Shown: positions 19,924-21,853 of the stretch, one piece after another
Numbering within the stretch: position 1 is the first letter of the stretch
Layout: each line of letters begins with the position of its first letter
Source of the DNA: a virus
Virus record (IMG/VR): IMGVR_UViG_3300044546_000675
Coordinates: 1-21,853 of that record
Reading direction: 5' to 3' (one strand)
DNA length: 21,853 nt
Position numbers and translations under genes: made by a program
The notes under the pieces: generated by a model
What the model saw: only the letters and a program-made list of their open reading frames with translations
Told to the model about the DNA's origin: nothing
The model's database searches: none

Positions 19924-20596
19924 AGTCTGGCAAACACTCATTGAAGTGCAAGAGCTGTTTATTGAACAGTTCAACAAAACCGGAAAGGAAGTATATGAAA
20001 CGGGTATGGATCGCTTCAACAGCCCTGGTTGGGTTAATCGTGTTTGGACCAGTAGCAGTTATCGTAGGGCTCACGTTGATGTTGTGGATGCTAGAGAAAC
20101 CAAAGGACTCTGGATGATGCACTGTTGCATCTTCCCGCATACACATAATCCTGCACCGATCTTTGGATTCGATGTAATTGCAGGCAAGAACAAGATCACC
20201 GGGTGTTTCTATGATTACTCAGCTGCCGGCGATAAAGAACATGCTATGATGGATTGGTTTGCAGAAGAAGCACAAAAGCTAGAGTGGAATAAAACTCGCA
20301 AACTGCCAGATTGGGCAGAACGTATCTTTAGCCCTAGTATGGTAGCTGCTGGGAACGTTAGCGATGAAGAAGAACTAGCACAGATTATTGCCATGGCAAA
20401 AGAGGGCATACAGCACTATTTGAGCACGGTAGCAGAAACCAATAATACAGCTAACGATACTACAGAGGCACAGAACTACTACTGCGAAAATCAAAAGCAG
20501 AACCCGCATACACCACGTGTAATGGTTAGTTTAGGGCTTTCAGAAGAGGACGTTAAACATTTTATTCAAGAATGCCTGTTCCCTGAAATCAGCTAA
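19904..20596 (+). CDS. Ferredoxin-dependent bilin reductase, PcyX-like
   Basis: A 230-residue member of the PcyA/PebS/HY2 family, which reduces biliverdin with ferredoxin electrons. Core blocks are VDVVDARETKGLWMMHCCIFP (H73, matching the PcyA H88 position), APIFGFDVI (D90, catalytic Asp equivalent to PcyA D105) and a C-terminal helix (LSEEDVKHFIQECLFPE). It lacks an ATG: the TTG at 19904 overlaps the ho end by 20 bases, next in-frame choice is GTG at 19946. The TTG is preferred because it keeps the N-terminal helix. Closest by memory is PcyX, the phage enzyme proposed to make phycoerythrobilin; PcyA-like phycocyanobilin output cannot be excluded. No bilin lyase or phycobiliprotein is visible. 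Confidence 0.86.
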   Translation: MQTSTSKVWQTLIEVQELFIEQFNKTGKEVYETGMDRFNSPGWVNRVWTSSSYRRAHVDVVDARETKGLWMMHCCIFPHTHNPAPIFGFDVIAGKNKITGCFYDYSAAGDKEHAMMDWFAEEAQKLEWNKTRKLPDWAERIFSPSMVAAGNVSDEEELAQIIAMAKEGIQHYLSTVAETNNTANDTTEAQNYYCENQKQNPHTPRVMVSLGLSEEDVKHFIQECLFPEIS

Positions 20597-20605
20597 ATAT
20601 TAGCT
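20591..20605 (+). promoter_or_regulatory. Palindrome and CTAAATA box just before the last gene
   Basis: AGCTAA-ATA-TTAGCT is a perfect inverted repeat that abuts the ATG at 20606 and contains CTAAATA (20593-20599), reminiscent of T4-like late boxes. No Shine-Dalgarno is found ahead of this gene. A late promoter this close would give an almost leaderless mRNA, so the role is uncertain. Confidence 0.35.
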
Positions 20606-21853
20606 ATGAGAGCATTTGAAATAATTACAGAATCAGAAGGCGGGATTATCCGTCGTGCCCAAGAGGTTAGTCAGGGCAAAACTATCACGTTTGCTAAAGA
20701 TGGTAAAAAAATTAACCTAGTTAGCACAACAGTTATTCCTGAAACTGAATTGAGATATGAAGTTCAAACTGATCTCGAACAAGGTTTAAAAGATGCTCTT
20801 GCAGCACTGGGCAATCCCACAGTATATTATTACAGTAAAGTGCAGGGAAAATCCGGAGCAGCATTAATTACCCTATGGGAAGACGAAAACAAGAAATCAA
20901 TTGCGTTCGTTAAATTTACTAATACAAAAAAAGCCGGAGCATTTCCAATTGCATGGACAAATGCAGATTTTGGAAGAGATACTGGCTACACACAAACTGA
21001 TAATAAAATTGCAGAACGTGCGCAGTTTGATATTAAACCCAACAAGTTGTTTGCTACAGACATTGATATTCCTGTTGCAACACTGCCTAAGCAGATTAAA
21101 CAAAAAGAAGATCTATCTCCAGAGATTAATCAACAGATTAGTCAACTGTTGACAAATGTACTAACCAACTCAACAACTCCAGTTCCGGGTGCTGATCAAT
21201 ATATGACAACCTATGAAGTTGATCTTGGTGAAAGTGCAGCACCAATTGCACTAGTCACCGGTAATTTTGTCACCGGTAGTTATAGAGAAGCTGAAGCAGC
21301 ATTATTAACTCCTATTGGGCTAACTTGGAACGGTATTAAATCTGTACTGTTTCCAGGCGGTGGATCAAATTTATTATACGACAGTTATCTAAGACTGAAC
21401 AAAACTACTTCTTTAAAAGTAAGTAGCAAAGATAAAAAAGGTGGTGCTGCTGCCGCAGTCACAGGGCTATTAAAAGATATTCAAGAAAATCCAGAACGTT
21501 TTTCAGAAGTCACAGACAAGCCCAACTATCAAGAGATTTTAAAAATTATTAACGTAATTGCATCTAACTCTGCAATTACAGGTCCATTAGAATTAGCAGT
21601 AAAATTTGGCTTTATTGACAGTACTGATGCGGCCAATGTCCAACAGAATTTAGGCCAGGCAATTAAATATAATCCGCAACTACCGTGGGCAACTACTCCC
21701 GGAGTACAGTCGGCATTTAAAAGAAAAGGTGCAAAGTTTGAAGACCCTGCATATGATATGGGATATCACGCATTGGCAGGTATCGCTGAACTAGTAGCAG
21801 ATCATTTGAACAAGATGCCAGGTATGAGCGATTTCTTTAAAGCCGTACTTGAG
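20606..21853 (+). CDS. Large unknown protein (3' end beyond window)
   Basis: The frame is open from ATG 20606 to the window end, 416 codons without a stop, so the gene continues right. It starts MRAFEIITESEGG. The sequence is soluble and mixed: strand-rich ~15-130, a helical Q/N-rich part near 170-185 (QIKQKEDLSPEINQQISQLL), then LTWNGIKSVLFPGGGSNLLYDSYLRL followed by SLKVSSKDKKGGAAAAV. The D-S-Y and K-V-S-S-K arrangement faintly recalls PD-(D/E)xK nuclease cores, but I would not assign that. Similar long proteins occur in T4-like marine phages from memory. Role unknown. Confidence 0.72.
   Translation, partial: MRAFEIITESEGGIIRRAQEVSQGKTITFAKDGKKINLVSTTVIPETELRYEVQTDLEQGLKDALAALGNPTVYYYSKVQGKSGAALITLWEDENKKSIAFVKFTNTKKAGAFPIAWTNADFGRDTGYTQTDNKIAERAQFDIKPNKLFATDIDIPVATLPKQIKQKEDLSPEINQQISQLLTNVLTNSTTPVPGADQYMTTYEVDLGESAAPIALVTGNFVTGSYREAEAALLTPIGLTWNGIKSVLFPGGGSNLLYDSYLRLNKTTSLKVSSKDKKGGAAAAVTGLLKDIQENPERFSEVTDKPNYQEILKIINVIASNSAITGPLELAVKFGFIDSTDAANVQQNLGQAIKYNPQLPWATTPGVQSAFKRKGAKFEDPAYDMGYHALAGIAELVADHLNKMPGMSDFFKAVLE

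Noticed and set aside
19372-20596. Reading the bilin genes as proof of a cyanophage
   Set aside because: No photosystem, phycobilisome or cyanophage-only gene is present, and the reductase looks more PcyX-like; AhpC/AhpD and DnaK point to a heterotrophic proteobacterium.
20901-21152. A separate 83-residue ORF within the last gene
   Set aside because: It is in another frame of a 416-codon open frame that continues past the window and has protein-like composition.
1-21853. CRISPR array, insertion sequence or integrase/attachment site
   Set aside because: No regularly spaced repeats, transposase, integrase or flanking direct repeats were found.

Overview
The window looks like part of a T4-like (myovirus-type) phage genome from an aquatic proteobacterium-infecting virus. 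All credible genes lie on the + strand, are tightly packed and often overlap by ATGA. The content fits this: class Ia ribonucleotide reductase with glutaredoxin, a PAAR tail-tip protein, paired 2OG-Fe(II) oxygenases, Hsp20, a DexA-like exonuclease, a MazG-like enzyme, bS21, and TATAAATA-type late promoter motifs. No portal, capsid or terminase gene is present, so the phage assignment rests on gene set and layout. The host is uncertain. DnaK reads as proteobacterial (closest, from memory, to betaproteobacterial forms), the tmRNA is the permuted two-piece kind, and one surface protein resembles the rickettsial 17-kDa antigen family.

Layout: 1-2827, dNTP synthesis (nrdA, cut at the left edge, then nrdB and glutaredoxin). 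2842-6459, an Sm-like protein, a small unknown, a PAAR-CHAP tail-tip protein, a DUF454 membrane protein, two tandem 2OG oxygenases and a small unknown. 6455-7101, a cold-shock protein and a circularly permuted tmRNA gene whose intervening segment carries a well-initiated 23-residue membrane-peptide ORF. 7207-8103, a DUF4214-type structural or adhesion protein. 8202-9576, a peroxide-defence operon (AhpC, DUF2061, AhpD) closed by a terminator with a promoter nested inside it. 9586-10912, an SGNH hydrolase and two unknowns. 10913-11212, a 300-base non-coding stretch that folds into a candidate structured RNA. 11213-12095, a SleB-type endolysin and a holin-like protein. 12176-13342, two lipoproteins and a 17-kDa-antigen-like exported protein. 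13352-16264, a membrane coiled-coil protein, an unknown, bS21, exonuclease and MazG-like protein. 16265-19358, a chaperone and proteolysis block (full-length DnaK, Hsp20, ClpS, unknown). 19372-20596, heme oxygenase plus a ferredoxin-dependent bilin reductase. From 20606, a large unknown protein cut at the right edge.

Three themes stand out. First, the phage carries many translation and protein-quality tools: tmRNA, bS21, cold-shock protein, DnaK, Hsp20 and ClpS. Second, it carries redox and heme chemistry: AhpC/AhpD, glutaredoxin, and heme to biliverdin to a reduced bilin. Third, regulation appears compact. There are seven sigma70-like promoters with 17-18 base spacers, several inside hairpins or coding sequence; dnaK and hsp20 share nearly the same leader and each can form a 7-bp stem around the ribosome binding site with different stem sequences; and the exonuclease mRNA appears leaderless.
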